DNA of 64,000 bases from Phlegmacium glaucopus (lineage: Eukaryota; Basidiomycota; Agaricomycetes; Agaricales; Cortinariaceae): assembly GCA_015039465.1 (NCBI GenBank), contig MU130239.1, positions 95,987-159,986 of the forward strand, read 5' to 3'. The position numbers and the translations under genes were made by a program. Of the stretch, positions 10,409 to 20,680 are shown in pieces. Position 1 is the first letter of the stretch. Every line of letters begins with the position of its first letter. The notes under the pieces were generated by a model, which saw only the letters and a list, made by a program, of their open reading frames with translations, searched no databases and had not been told where the DNA came from.

Positions 10409-10882
10409 CTACTTCGTGTCGTACAACATCCGTGCGCCTTTAGTGAAAGAACGGAATTGTTCGTTGATGGGTTCGACTTGGATGGAATGAACGTGGTTTG
10501 ACATGCACGCTGGTTGCGCAAATACAAAGAAGATTTGGTTGGGTACGGTTGGTTTGTGGGGAATAGAGAGGGCCGGGAAATGGAATGTTATTTTCTCTTC
10601 GTCGATGACGATAACATCGATATTAAGACCGAGTACGATCGATATTGTCGTGTCGTCTTTCCCTTGGATGAGCTTATACAAGTCCACGATTCGACCACAC
10701 GCTCCTAAGGAAGCAGGAAGACGACTTAGCATTATATCCAAGAGGAAAGGGAGTAAATCAAGGAGCCTGGAAATATCCCTGAAGACTGGCCAGTCTCCAT
10801 AAATTTCGCTTCCCTCTGATTCACGCCTATCACACCTACTTGAAGGGGTTAGTGGATCGTGATAGGTTTTTCGTCTGGACAC
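10409..10882 (-). CDS. Hypothetical protein, up to 157 aa
   Basis: No recognisable family. The ORF opens with GTG rather than ATG; the first ATG inside it gives a shorter product beginning MLSRLPASLGACGRIVDLYK. The middle, with DDTTISIVLGLNIDVIVIDE and a following KITFHFPAL, alternates hydrophobic and charged residues in a way that looks like beta-sheet protein. The opposite strand is also open in part of this interval, so the direction is not certain. It may be an exon of a larger minus-strand gene whose 5' part I could not trace. Confidence 0.3.
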   Translation of the reverse strand: MSRRKTYHDPLTPSSRCDRRESEGSEIYGDWPVFRDISRLLDLLPFLLDIMLSRLPASLGACGRIVDLYKLIQGKDDTTISIVLGLNIDVIVIDEEKITFHFPALSIPHKPTVPNQIFFVFAQPACMSNHVHSIQVEPINEQFRSFTKGARMLYDTK

Positions 10883-11361
10883 CGCCTCTACGATAGGGCT
10901 TTGGTTTCCGGTATCACATCAGTAAAAAATATGGCTAGGGCTAATGGTTGGCGAAAATGAGTAACGTCGTATACCTCATTGTCATCCTCGAATCAAGCTG
11001 TTAGCCCTAACTTCAAACATTAAACGTTAAAGGCCGAGTGCTTACTTTGCAATCTTTCCCGAGGAATGCACAAATGCAGCGTCCTTCTCAGTTGGCTGCG
11101 GGTTCAAACGCTCAGATATTAACGCCGCTACTTACCACATGTGCACCAACTAGCCTAGGTACCAGTTTGATTATTCATGTTAGGCTCAACAGCGGCCAAT
11201 ACAGTATGCATCATGTCTAGCATCTAGGCGTTTCCTATTCGTAGTCTTGCTCTCTGCTAATGTACAATCACCAAGTTCTAAAGGTCGTCAACTGAGTACC
11301 CTCATCAGTCGCATGAAGGAAAAACAAACCTATGGCCGGTATTACTCCAACGAAAGGCCAT

Positions 11362-13638
11362 CTAAGTCTCTGCCCTCTGTTTCTTCAAGGCTTCGTCAAC
11401 AATATAAGTCATCCTCAGAACCGCTTCTTCCTCCAAAGTCTTTCCAATTAACTGCAAACCAACAGGACATCCCGAAAAAAGATCGGTTTTATCTGCACAA
11501 AGCACATGATCAGATTGAAATTGAACAAAGCCAGAAGAGGTCTATACAGAGTTTGAAAATCGCTTCATCTTCGTGGTTGTAGAAATCGTGGGGTTCAAAA
11601 GGTACATCCAGTTGCGGGTCGACATGTGTTACGGGGAAGACAGATGTGGTGTAATCCATAGCATTGCACAATGTCGTATAAAATGAATCTCTGTGGAAAA
11701 GGAAATTTCGTTAGTATTGGGTAAGTAGAGTGCTTTCGACGCCCCACTGGCACGTACGTATTCAAGCCATGGGGAACAGCGGTATACGCAACTGCCGGAG
11801 AGATGATGGCATCGACAGGGCGACCTGTACCTGTGCGCTCCACGGTCTTTTCCCAATGGTCCATATGAGACTTTCTCAACTCTCGTTTCTCGTCATGGAG
11901 TTTCCAAAGCTAAGAAAACAGATGGGTTAATGTAAGCTGCAACAAAGAAGTGACTCACATCGTAAGCTTTTCTATGTTCGGGATCACCTACAAGGACTTT
12001 GACGAATGGGATTGGAGCTTCAAATTCGTGACTTTCTGCTTCATCATTTGTAGGTACCATGCTCTGAATGAGCGGTTCCCCTGAGATGGCACACTCTGTT
12101 TGGTAATCGTGATTGCCATCGGCAACAAATATTGTTTCCTGAGTATACTATGAGGATCTTTGCAGAAAAAGATGTTTTGTAAGTAACATACGGCATTCTT
12201 ATAGATTTCGAGATGACGATGTGGTTCCCAATTAATAACTATTGGATAAACAAGGTTAGTCATGTGGAATAGACTATCCAAGATCTCAACTCAACCTTTA
12301 TGTCCCGCTGCCTCGAGCGCTGCTTTCACCATCTTCATAGCCCTCACCAAAGGCGGGTGCGGTCTCACAACGCCATTGTCCCACATGATTGCAAAGCAAA
12401 GCTGCGCGTCTACACCGCCGTGTTCGCATAAATTCCATTCGTCCACGCTCCAGGGCTTTCTTACAACGACTGGATCGAGTCTCCAGGGCTTTTCACCAAT
12501 AACTGCCGTCATGAAATCTTTGACACCAGAAAGAGAATTTGACATAGGGCCCAAAACGGATAAGATGGATTCTTGGCCAGATAGAGCGTTTTTAGCCCCA
12601 TAATAGGGCAATCGGCCGTAGGAAGGACGAAGGGTGTATAGCCCGCAAAAAGCAGATGGGATGCGAAGAGATCTGAAATCATAGTGAGGTATATTTCAAG
12701 AATGATTGATGAGGTATAGGACTCGGAGCATACCCGCCAATATCAGTTCCGACGCCAAGAGGACTGCCTTTCATGGCGATTAAGGCACCTTCTCCACCTG
12801 AGGATCCTCCTGGTGTCAAGAAACGATTGTATGGATTCAGGGTACGCCCAAAGACGTGGTTGTAAGTTTCGCCCCACTATGAAAATGTCATTAGCCATCT
12901 GACGAAGCCAGAAGGCTTAACTACCATTAGCGTTTGCGGGACGTTCGTTCGCACAAATGGAACGGCACCACATGCGTAAAGAATTTCTACTATCACGCTG
13001 TCTTTCTCGGCGTATTTCCCAACGCCGGAGACATAACCTAATCGAAGGATTTATTATTACTTAATTACCACGCAAAGTGAATAAAATTACCCATGACGGT
13101 TTCAAGGCCCTTGAGGGTGAATTGATCTGTGTGGATTACCATCTTGACTGATTCATTTCGATAGATTAAGACGCATATACATACCTTTGAGAGAAATTGG
13201 CAGTCCATGTAAAGGTCCCACAACTTTTCCAGTCTTGCACAGAATGTCGTCGAGATCACGAGCTCGGTCCAGCGCACGGTCAACGAAAATCTCAGTCAAA
13301 CAGTTTGTCTAACGATCAATCGATTAGGTCTCACAACTAGGTGAAAACGAATCACTAACTAGCTGGTGGGCAATGATTGCGCGTTTGTAAAAGGCAGTTG
13401 TCACTTCGACAGATGACCATTCTGAAGTGCGGAGCTTTTCGAGTATAATAGCCACGTCCGTAGTCTCAGTGATCTTGAGTTCTTGGGTTGTAAGTAATCC
13501 ACAAGTCGATGGAACATCGAGAACATTGGAATAGGTGGAAAGTGAAGGTTTCGGAAGAAGCCAATTATGAGGAATTGCGTCTTGCTGAGATTGTCTTTTT
13601 TGCCGACACACATCCTTCCAATGAGGACTTGGGGACAT
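11362..13638 (-). CDS. Amidase-signature enzyme (acetamidase/AmdS-like)
   Basis: Multi-exon gene starting with [16 protein letters not shown], followed by the [25 protein letters not shown] helix typical of fungal acetamidases. The catalytic Ser-cisSer-Lys triad is visible: Lys in GLPISLKDQF, the cis-Ser in the GGSSGG loop ([14 protein letters not shown], about 12800) and the nucleophile Ser in GVGTDIGGS, which is split by an intron near 12740. Further conserved blocks are [27 protein letters not shown] and, near the end, [12 protein letters not shown] and [20 protein letters not shown]. The last exon stops at TAG 11362. The family hydrolyses small carboxamides to acids and ammonia in the cytosol; the exact substrate cannot be told. 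The gene is divergent from the NACHT-WD40 gene with 243 bp between the starts. Family assignment is firm. Confidence 0.9.
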
Positions 13639-13881
13639 CGAGGCGCAGATTTTGTTGACTGCGCTCCAAGAATGCGAGATGTATAGGTAGTTAATTCGGA
13701 GAACTCACTGTAGAATCAAGCAGAATGACCAGAGCTCAAATTACAGATTTCCATCCAGACCGAGACAAGTTCAAGGGACGGGAAGTTATAGCGTTCAGTC
13801 CAAAGTATCCACAGTGGAATCGTGGGAAATGCAAAGTCATACTGAACAGCGCTTTAGCGCTCACTCCTGACTATCATCATC
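13639..13881. promoter_or_regulatory. Divergent promoter between amidase and NACHT-WD40 gene
   Basis: The 243 bp between the two start codons must hold both promoters. I see pyrimidine-rich stretches before the plus-strand ATG (ACTATCATCATCATG) but no convincing TATA element. Confidence 0.5.
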
Positions 13882-16800
13882 ATGTCGGACGAAAGACCGC
13901 CTAAGAGATATCACATAGATGAAGTTGCTCGATCTTTCAAGAGGAAGTTAACTCCTCTTTCTAATCTGTCGCGCCTGCCTGCACCATCGTCGATCGATAT
14001 GGATTCCATGCCTGATGACCATATGACAACGACAGATGCACTGGCAGCAGGAACAAGGTGAGTAAATGAACCATGTTGTCCGACATTTACTTGACCTCTT
14101 CGTACTTTCAAGTGATTTACCACTCAATATGATCCCTGTGGCCGGCGTCGACCACCCACCTACCATAGGGGTTGCGAGTGCGGAAGCATCCGCAGCGTCC
14201 CGTCCAACTCCCGTACCCTTTTCAGCATCGATACCTGCTGTGCGCAGGCAACTTGGTTCCGTTAGTAGATCGGCACCAGAAACTCTACCCACAGTCAGTA
14301 TTCATCTTGCAATCAACGCCGTCGCCACTAATTACCGCTCATCTAGCACACGCCTCCCGACACGCATGGTCCAATGCCTCTCTTTCAAGGTGTTCACAAT
14401 ATATACATGGCACAACCGCACATTACTATGGCCAGTAATGTAAGTGTCATTCTAGCAGCGTAAATGTCAATCTGCGTAATAACAGTTCTATCATCCTTTC
14501 AGGTCCAGACGAAGCCTCAAATTTTAGTGAGCATGTATAATCCTCGAATTGGGACCGTCATCATTGTTAAAACCTAATTCATAGGCTGCACTACGTGATA
14601 ATCTCTTACCGCGCGCTGAGTTTGCAGAATACGATGCAGCATCTCCTGCTCCACGCAATGCATGTACAGAGAACACTCGCAAGGCAATCCTTCACACACT
14701 GCGAGTCTGGGCAAGTGATAATACGGCCACAAAGGTATACTGGCTCAACGGGATGGCTGGAACCGGCAAAACAACAATTGCTTACTCATTCAGTCAAATC
14801 CTTGATGAAAGGGAATCCCTTGGTGGTACCTTCTTCTGTTCTCATCTCCGGGTTGATACCAGTGATGTTCGTTGCATCATCCCCACCATCTGTCTTCAGT
14901 TGGCTGCCAGTGGGTATCTTCCCTCTCTGTCCCAACTAATCCTGGATGTAGTGGAAGCCAATCCTGACTGCAAATCTTGGAGGATTACCAAACAATTCCT
15001 GAATTTCATTGTTAGACCACTCACTGCTGCATACAGGGATAGCAGAGAAGTAGTAGTTGTCCCAGTTATTGTTCTTGATGCTCTGGATGAGTGCTCTGAC
15101 CAGTCCCTTGTGGCTGAGTTGCTTTCTGTGATATTAAAGCACAGTAAATCTCTTCCAGTGAAGTTTTTCATCACTGGTCGTCCTGAGATAGTGCTGAAGG
15201 AGACTTTTGATGGCTTTGTGGGTCATTCCAATTTCATCCTTCATGAGGTTGAAAAGGAGATTGTACAAGCTGATATTGAGCTTTACATTAAAGCTTGCTT
15301 GCTTGATGGGCAAGTTAAGTACAATAGGCATAATTGGCCACCTCAGGCTGAAGTTGAAAGCCTTGTCAAGATGTCTGGGACCTTGTTCATTTATGCAGCA
15401 ACTGTATGCAAATATATTGCTCAGAGGGGTAGCTCTAGCATGCCTAGGCGTCTTTCTGATGTCATCAATTTTACATTGAAGACATCTGGTCTAACCCAAC
15501 CACTATATGTTCTTTATGGAAGAATTTTGGATGCTGCTTATGACTCTGCAAATATTAGGGAGGTGTCAGATATAGACATGGTCCTGACAGCTGTTGTATA
15601 TGCCTATAATCCTCTGTCTATGACTGCCATTAGTCTTTTGGTGCAAATACCCATAGAACGAGTTGATGCAGCACTTTCTTCCCTTCATTCTTTGATACAT
15701 ATTCCATCATCTCAACATTCTGCTAAGCACATCTCAATATTCCATGCTTCCTTCTATGATTTCATCAGTAATCAAATTCTTTCCACAAAGCACTATCTTG
15801 ACCCTGGTGTTTCACATAAACATCTAGCACTTCAGTGTCTGTCCTTGATGAAGAAAGAATGGTTGCAGAAAGAAAAAGTATCCTACTTGGAAGAGAGGAA
15901 ACATTGGGAGATTTCTGAATCACTTGCATATGCTTGTAGCAACTGGGCCTTTCACTTCACCTATGCAAACATCAATAATGACTTTGATGAATTGAAGCAT
16001 TTCTTTCAAAGACATCTTCTGCGATGGATGGATTGTTTGAGTATTTTAGGAAAGTTAGGAGTTGTAATGCATTCACTGCATAAACTGAAAATATGGACAA
16101 ATGTAAGTAATCCTGACAGCTGTTAGTGAATTGCACTTATGATGGAAATCAGACCCCAAAGCTCTTGGTAACAACAGTGATTGATGCTGAACGGTTTCTA
16201 AAAGAAAATTTTGACTTTATTAAAAATACCAGTCTTGAAGGATGTCCTTCAGCCCTTGCATGGCTTCCAGAAAATTCTGATATTTGGAAAATATATGGAA
16301 GTAAAATGGATTGTCAGTGGAAACTCTGTTGGGGAAGGAGGAAGGCATGGGGTCTATCTGAAACAGTTCTGAAACATTCAAAGCATGTTCAGTCTGCTGT
16401 CTTCTCTTCTGATGGTATGCATATTGTATCTGCATCTAATGATTGCACTGCAACAATCTGGAATACAGCCACAGGAGAGTGTGAGGCAGAACTCAAAGGA
16501 CATTCAAATTGGGTCAAGTCTGCTGTATTCTCTCCTGATGGTATGCATATTGTGTCTGCATCTGATGATTACACTGCAAGGATCTGGAATACAGCCACAG
16601 GAGAGTGTGAGGCAGAACTCAAAGCACATTCAAATTGTCAGTCAAGTCTGCTGTCTTCTCTCCTGATGATATGCATATTGTATCTGAATCTAATGACTGC
16701 ACTGCAAGGATCTGGAATACAGCCACAGGAGAGTGTGAGGCAGAGCTCAAAGGACATTCACATTGGGTCAAATCTGCTGTCTTCTCTCCTGATGGTATGC

Positions 16801-18512
16801 ATATTGTGTCTGCATCTGATGATTGCACTGCAAGGATCTGGAATACATCCACAGGGGAGTGTGAGGCAGAACTCAAAGGACATTCAAATTGTGTCAGGTC
16901 TGCCGTATTCTCTTCTGATGGTATGCATATTGTGTCTGCATCTGATGATTGCACTGCAAGGATCTGGAATACAGCCACAGGAGAGTGTGAAGCAGAACTC
17001 AAAGGACATTCAAATAGGGTCACGTCTGCTGTATTCTCTTCTGATGATATGCATATTGTATCTGCATCTACTGATTACACTGCAAGGATCTGGAATACAG
17101 CCACAGGAGAGTGTGAGGCAGAACTCAAAGGACATTCAAAATGGGTCAACTCTGCTGTCTTCTCTCCTGATGGTATGCATATTGTATCTGCATCTAGTGA
17201 TTGCACTGTAAGGATCTGGAATACAACCACAGGAGAGTGTGAGACAGAACTCAAAGGACATTCAATTTGGATCAACTCTGCTGTCTTCTCTCCTGATGGT
17301 ATGCATATTGTATCTGCATCTGGTGATTGCACTGCAAGGATCTGGAATACAGCCACAGGAGGGAGTGAGGCAAAACCCAAAGGACATTCAGATTGGATCA
17401 ACTCTGCTGTCTTCTCACCTGATGGTATGCATATTGTGTCTGCATCTAATGATCACACTGCAAGGATCTGGAATACAGCCACAGGAGAGTGTGAGGCAGA
17501 ACTCAAAGGACATTCAGATTGGGTCAAGTCTGCTATCTTCTCTTCTGATGGTATGCATATTGTGTCTGCATCTGGTGATTGCACTGCAAGAATCTGGAAT
17601 ACATCCACAGGAGAGTGTGAGGCAACACTGGAAAATCATTTGCACTGGGTCAACTCTGCTGTCTTCTCTCCTGATGATATGCATATTGTGTCTGCATCTG
17701 ATGATTGCACTGCAAGGATCTGGAATACAGCCACAGGAGAGTGTGAGGCAGAACTCAAAGGACATTCAAAATATGTCAACTCTGCTGTCTTCTCTCCTGA
17801 TGGTATGCATATTGTGTCTGCATCTAGTGATTGCACTGCAAGGGTCTGGAATATAGCTACAGGAGAGTGTGAGGCAGAACTCAAAGGACATTCAAAATGT
17901 GTCAACTCTGCTGTCTTCTCTCCTGATGGTATGTATATTGTATCTGCATCTAGTGATTGCACTGCAAGGATCTGGAATACAGCTACAGGAGAGTGTGAGG
18001 CAGAACTCAAAGGACATTCAGATTGGGTCAAGTCTGCTGTCTTCTCTTCTGATGGTATTCATATTGTGTCTGCATCTGGTGATCACACTGCAGGGATCTG
18101 GAATACAGCCACAGGAGAGTGTGAGGCAAAAATCAAAGGACATTTACCTATTGTGTCTGTATCTCATGCTCACACTACACAGATCTGGGATACAGCCATG
18201 GCCCAGGGAGAGTATGAGGCACAGCTTAACACACATTCCTTAGTTCCACCTTTCTCTGATAAAAGTCATTTATCTGTTGTACCATCAATTCCTAATGGTG
18301 TTTTTGTCCACACTGATTTTTCTGGCCAAGTTCATGTGTCCTCTCAGTTATCTTTCCTTGACATAGACAAAGACACAATATTCCACACCATAAGCCCCCA
18401 GAAAATTTGGGTCCCACCCTCTTTCCGTAATCCATCAGTTATAGAGTATCACTTATCCAAAATATGCCTTGGATATATTTCAGGAGAATTTTTACTTCTA
18501 GAGGTATGTTGA
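13882..18512 (+). CDS. NACHT-WD40 STAND/NLR-like protein, reading frame interrupted twice
   Basis: Start at ATG 13882 (MSDERPPKRYHIDEVARSFK). Exon 1 ends at 14057 and exon 2 begins at 14113, which keeps the frame into DLPLNMIPVAGVD. The N-terminal 130 or so residues show no known domain. Then comes the usual Agaricomycete lead-in (LPRAEFAEYDAA, NACTENTRKAIL), the NACHT domain with Walker A GMAGTGKTT (about 14750), Walker B VIVLDALDEC (about 15070), a sensor-like FFITGRPE, and a helical linker up to about 16120. A block with DAERFLKENFDFIKN and SALAWLPENSDIW leads into the WD40 array. Such proteins act as ligand-triggered switches in fungal allorecognition and immunity. Two breaks occur: TAG at 16124-16126, after which the family sequence continues in another frame, and a 2-base insertion near 16640 in WD repeat 3. 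No normal-sized intron removes either. The allele may be decaying, or the sequence may contain errors. Expression and C-terminus (TGA at 18510-18512 after GEFLLLEVC) are uncertain. Confidence 0.85.
16375..18140 (+). repeat. Fourteen 126-bp WD40 units, nearly identical
   Basis: Units of 42 codons start at 16375, 16501, 16627, 16755 (shifted by a 2-base insertion in unit 3) and then every 126 bp up to 18015. A degenerate fifteenth unit with an internal deletion follows from 18141. Each unit reads HSxxVxSAVFSxDxMHIVSA, then SxDxTARIWNTATGECEAEL and KG. Nearly all differences fall at a few positions: residues 3, 4 and 6 (N/K/H/D/I, W/C/R/Y/H, K/N/R/T/Q), residue 12 (S/P), 14 (G/D), 21 (D/N/S/G/T) and 23 (C/Y/H). 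This is the pattern of recently amplified WD40 arrays such as those of HET-E/HET-D, where variable sites form the ligand-facing surface of the propeller. Confidence 0.93.
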
Positions 18513-19061
18513 TCCTTATACCTCACATTGTTACCTCATTGCTCAAAACTTTCTCTCAAATATAGTTTCAATATTAGTATTCCAAGTATCTTTAACTTCT
18601 GGCAGAGTTTTCATAACAGCACAAGCCCTTCTTTTTTTTTCCACAATTGCCCCCTCTGTGATGGAGCTATATAGGTGTTGAAATATTTCATTCTAATCAC
18701 ATCATATCACATCATATCACATCATCATTAGCACTGAATACCTATCAAATAGCAGATATCCCTCATAGATACATAGCCACATTGTGTATGTATATAAATA
18801 CTAAACCAATTGAGGTGAATCCTCATTGGTTTATACCAATATACTAGGTATTCGCCTACACAGAGCCATTGACTAGCTTCCAAACTAATCTCCCTCTCTC
18901 ATATATTATAAACCAACATCCCAAATTTCAACAATAGGTAGTGTGAACAAATGAAAATGCTCTTATAATTAAATTATGCCCATAAGCATGGTGTAGTAGT
19001 CTAGTAGAGACTATGTATTTTGAGATAGTCAATTGCATAAATTGCTTCATGAGTCATTTGA
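18513..19061. other. Spacer with a short ~10-bp tandem repeat
   Basis: AT-rich 3' flank of the NACHT-WD40 gene. About three copies of ATCATATCAC-type sequence lie at about 18696-18727. No gene is seen. Confidence 0.6.
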
Positions 19062-19373
19062 CATCAGGAAAATCTAGAAAAAACTTAAACAGGCTTATTC
19101 TTGGCTTAGTGGACTTATTGCCTGCTAAGCACAAATAAGCCAAAAATAAACAAATGACTTGGCTTAGATGCCTTAATTTGCAACTTAACACACTTAATTT
19201 GTACTTAATTCAACTTGATCACCAGATTTTGAATTCCAAGCTCAAATAAGTAGCCTTAAGTACTCATTAAGCCTGTGTAAGCCAAGTCATTTTCTTATTT
19301 TTGTGCTTAGCAGGCAATAAGCCCACTAAGCCAAGAATAAGCCTGTTTAAGTTTTTTCTATATTTTCCTGATG
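19062..19373. mobile_element. 312-bp MITE-like foldback element
   Basis: The left arm starting CATCAGGAAAAT at 19062 and the right arm ending ATTTTCCTGATG at 19373 are inverted repeats about 100 bp long. They match almost base for base (AACTTAAACAGGCTTATTC and TTATTGCCTGCTAAGCAC occur in both) apart from a small indel and a few substitutions. About 100 bp of AT-rich sequence lies between the arms and there is no ORF. This is the structure of a non-autonomous DNA transposon. I could not find an unambiguous target-site duplication. The same 12-bp terminus occurs at 50114-50161. Confidence 0.8.
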
Positions 19374-20042
19374 CTTGTCAATTAAGTGCTGTGATATTTG
19401 TTCACATTCACTTTTTCTCTCATCACATGTCTCGTTTCGCGTTGCGCCACCTCTCCTCTGTTTGTTCGTGTACACACTTTAGATCTGCTATATGAAGCCC
19501 GCTCTCGTCTATATCTTATCCTCAGTTGTTCTACGTCTCATTGATGCTAACACTGAGACCTTTCATTACGAGTTCCATTTATGGAATTCGTTCTTTTACC
19601 AGTTGGCGTTTTTTCGGGGGGCGTCACGGTGCCTTAGCCGGCAAACACCGACTTGTTGCGTTCGGGGTCCTGACACTGTCTATTCATGTTCGTTCTCGTC
19701 TCTGACTCTCTTTTCCCTAACGCTTCACACTGATGGACAGCAAAAAAAAGAAGAAAAGGAACTCGTATATGCCGCGTGCTTCTGCCACGACGGCCCACAC
19801 TGACAAGTCTAGACTTTAACAATATTGGGAGTAGACTGGAGTCTGGAGAATGCACCAAGCTGTCTTGGAACTTTGGAAGCTTTCGCAACCATTATCTTTC
19901 CTGTTTCCCGTTGCATCTATCTGTGAAGGCAGCCGCTGTTTGGGGGTAACAAGACCGTCACAAGTAAGTAGAAGAGTCTCGCTCATAGATGATTTTTGGC
20001 TACAATGGTAGGCAGGTAAAAAGATATCATTAGTAAGTCCTA
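19374..20042. other. Spacer, no gene recognised
   Basis: Contains ORFs of 60-100 codons on both strands (19492-19803 plus, 19634-19888 minus), none with recognisable motifs. Pyrimidine-rich tracts are common. Confidence 0.5.
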
Positions 20043-20465
20043 TCAAATCAATATGATGCCAGTGGACATACATTTCGGGCACGACAAGATGTCAGAACAA
20101 TGGTTAGGTCTGCTTCCTGGATTATACTTACTACACCAGACTGTGTCTTGACAAACATTCTGGGGTTCCTTTCCGTGACCTTAGGGGTGGGTTAGATTAA
20201 GACATACGTTGAAGCAAGGGACCTCACCGTCTTGGGTTCGAATTTGAACACCTTCACCTACATTGGACAACTCTGAGGTCCAAAGCCCATTAATGATGAG
20301 CCCACCAATGGCTCCAATAATTCTAGAGATCTGCCCACAAGAAGTGTCGACCAACTCTAACTTGTAGATGGTTTTGGTCCTGCTATGGCGGATGATGAAG
20401 CCATTGACAAAGTTGCCCTGGTCCGCCCATAGCGTTGAAGCTTTTCAAGACGAGTCTGATCTAAA
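20043..20465 (-). CDS. Possible gene fragment, Cys-containing protein of unknown function
   Basis: On the minus strand a continuous frame with DQGNFVNGFIIRHSRT, then IYKLELVDTSCGQISRIIGA and GGLIINGLWTSEL, runs to a GTGAGG donor near 20228. After an AAG acceptor near 20182 it can continue as HGKEPQNVCQDTVWCSKYN, through SCPKCMSTGI, to TGA at 20043. The five or six cysteines in the second exon suggest an extracellular or metal-binding product. I do not recognise the family and found no start codon; the 5' end may lie within 20466-20620 behind another intron. It could also be a decaying gene. Confidence 0.3.
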
Positions 20466-20680
20466 GCTACTTAATATGGAAGGGGCAGGATTTGTTGTTG
20501 ATCCTGGGCCTGAGGCGGTGGTACAGACAGAATCTTGCGTTTTTTTTGATGTGGCCCAGGATGGAGTTGTCAACATCAGCTTTTCGCTCTCCACACTTTC
20601 AAGTCGTACATACAATAAAATAATTCACTCCGTGTGACCACCTGGCCATTCAGCATGGAACCCGTTTAACGTACAGTTTA

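Noticed and set aside
10503..10802. Plus-strand ORF opposite 10409-10882
   Set aside because: Neither strand matches a family; the minus frame has the better composition, so only that was listed, at low confidence.
16619..18031. Antisense ORFs of 83-134 codons and alternative-frame ORFs (e.g. 17239-17856) in the WD40 array
   Set aside because: The 126-bp period keeps several frames open in every unit; only the WD40 frame matches a protein family.
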